From Hyphomicrobiales bacterium (GTDB lineage Bacteria > Pseudomonadota > Alphaproteobacteria > Rhizobiales > Aestuariivirgaceae): a DNA stretch of 6,000 bases. Position 1 is the stretch's first letter, and each line of letters begins with the position of its first letter. The position numbers were made by a program, and so were the translations under genes. The notes under the pieces were generated by a model that worked only from the letters and a program-made list of their open reading frames with translations, had not been told where the DNA came from and did not search any database. This document shows, one piece after another, positions 5,454-6,000 of the stretch. The DNA is taken from assembly GCA_013002595.1 (NCBI GenBank), contig JABDJG010000277.1, positions 1 to 6,000 on the forward strand. The letters run 5' to 3'.

Positions 5454-5969
5454 ATGACCGACATCAAGATTGCACTTGTCGTGGCTGCAGCACGTAACGG
5501 CGTCATCGGCATTCATAATTCCCTGCCGTGGAACCTGCCGTCTGACTTGAAGCGCTTCAAGGAACTGACGTCGGGCCATCCGGTGATCATGGGCCGCAAC
5601 ACCTATGAGGCGATCGGCAAGCCCCTGCCTGATCGCGACAATATCGTTCTGACCCGCGGTGAGATCATGGACGATCCCAGCGTTCACACGGTCAATTCGA
5701 TCGAAGAGGCTGTCGCGCTGGCCAAGCGTTTTGCGGTCAACCGGGGCGTCGATGAGATCATGGTGGTCGGCGGTGGCCAGATTTACGAGCAGACCCTGGC
5801 GCTGGCCGACAGGATCTATTTCACGCGTGTTGAAATGGACGCCAAGGGCGATACCCTGTTCCCCGACCTGTCACCAGAGCGCTGGCGCGAGATTTCGCGC
5901 GAGGAGATCAAAGCCGGGCCGGAAGACAACGCCGACTTCACCGTCATGACGCTGGACCGGGCGGCTTAG
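5454..5969 (+). CDS. folA: Dihydrofolate reductase, type FolA
   Basis: Reduces dihydrofolate to tetrahydrofolate with NADPH and is the target of trimethoprim. 171 residues from ATG 5454, typical of chromosomal DHFR. Visible landmarks in order: KIALVVAAARNGVIG (5-19), LPWNLPSDLKRFK (24-36) with substrate-site W26 and the catalytic acid D31, the NADPH-binding MGRNTYEAIGKPLP (46-59), VVGGGQIY (104-111) with the conserved glycine pair, and DTLFPDL (133-139). Start: ATG 5454 gives the usual short DHFR N-terminus and has GGGAG 8 nt upstream; in-frame ATGs at 5424 and 5439 would add ten or five residues outside the fold. It lies downstream of thyA, whose product dihydrofolate it recycles. In many alphaproteobacteria this pair is followed by hflK-hflC, which would lie off the right edge. 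Confidence 0.97.
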   Translation: MTDIKIALVVAAARNGVIGIHNSLPWNLPSDLKRFKELTSGHPVIMGRNTYEAIGKPLPDRDNIVLTRGEIMDDPSVHTVNSIEEAVALAKRFAVNRGVDEIMVVGGGQIYEQTLALADRIYFTRVEMDAKGDTLFPDLSPERWREISREEIKAGPEDNADFTVMTLDRAA

Positions 5970-6000
5970 GGCCTGGCACTCACCACAGTGTCCGTCAGCC

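Noticed and set aside
1..6000. Mobile element, phage, toxin-antitoxin or defence island
   Set aside because: No transposase, integrase, terminal repeat, tRNA attachment site or CRISPR repeat was seen, and composition is even across genes. The CPBP protein alone does not indicate a defence system.

Overview
The window reads as ordinary chromosomal DNA of an alphaproteobacterium. Support is moderately high GC with GC-rich third codon positions, a Gram-negative type thymidylate synthase of 264 residues, the thyA-folA gene pair, and alphaproteobacterial-looking DUF2853 and DHFR proteins. A marine or Hyphomicrobiales-type host is a guess from these families. I see no insertion sequence, phage gene, CRISPR array, tRNA or rRNA.

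Layout: (1) 1-1751, minus strand: the N-terminal 583 residues of an exported protein with a VIT domain and a von Willebrand factor A domain carrying an intact metal (MIDAS) site; its C-terminus lies off the left edge. (2) 1752-1935: an AT-rich divergent control region with three copies of a 13-bp palindrome (pattern TGAACnAnGTTCA), two of which overlap a likely promoter for the VIT-VWA gene. (3) 1936-2535, plus: a TetR-family repressor, the obvious candidate to bind those palindromes. (4) 2547-3011, minus: a small exported cupredoxin-like protein, convergent with tetR and only 11 bp from it, lacking most of the usual copper ligands. (5) 3251-3559, plus: a DUF2853 protein ending in a good rho-independent terminator at 3604-3637. 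(6) 3681-4475, plus: a CPBP-family (CAAX protease-like) membrane protein. (7) 4538-5332 and 5454-5969, plus: thyA and folA, which work together in dTMP synthesis and folate recycling.

The right half is housekeeping. ThyA makes dTMP from dUMP and releases dihydrofolate, which FolA reduces back to tetrahydrofolate. The left half is more individual: a cell-envelope adhesion-type protein that appears to be under tight local TetR control. Domain content matches the proteobacterial sortase-target family, but the diagnostic C-terminus is not in view. No gene-free stretch exceeds 300 bases; the longest is 3012-3250, which holds the divergent promoters of the cupredoxin-like and DUF2853 genes.
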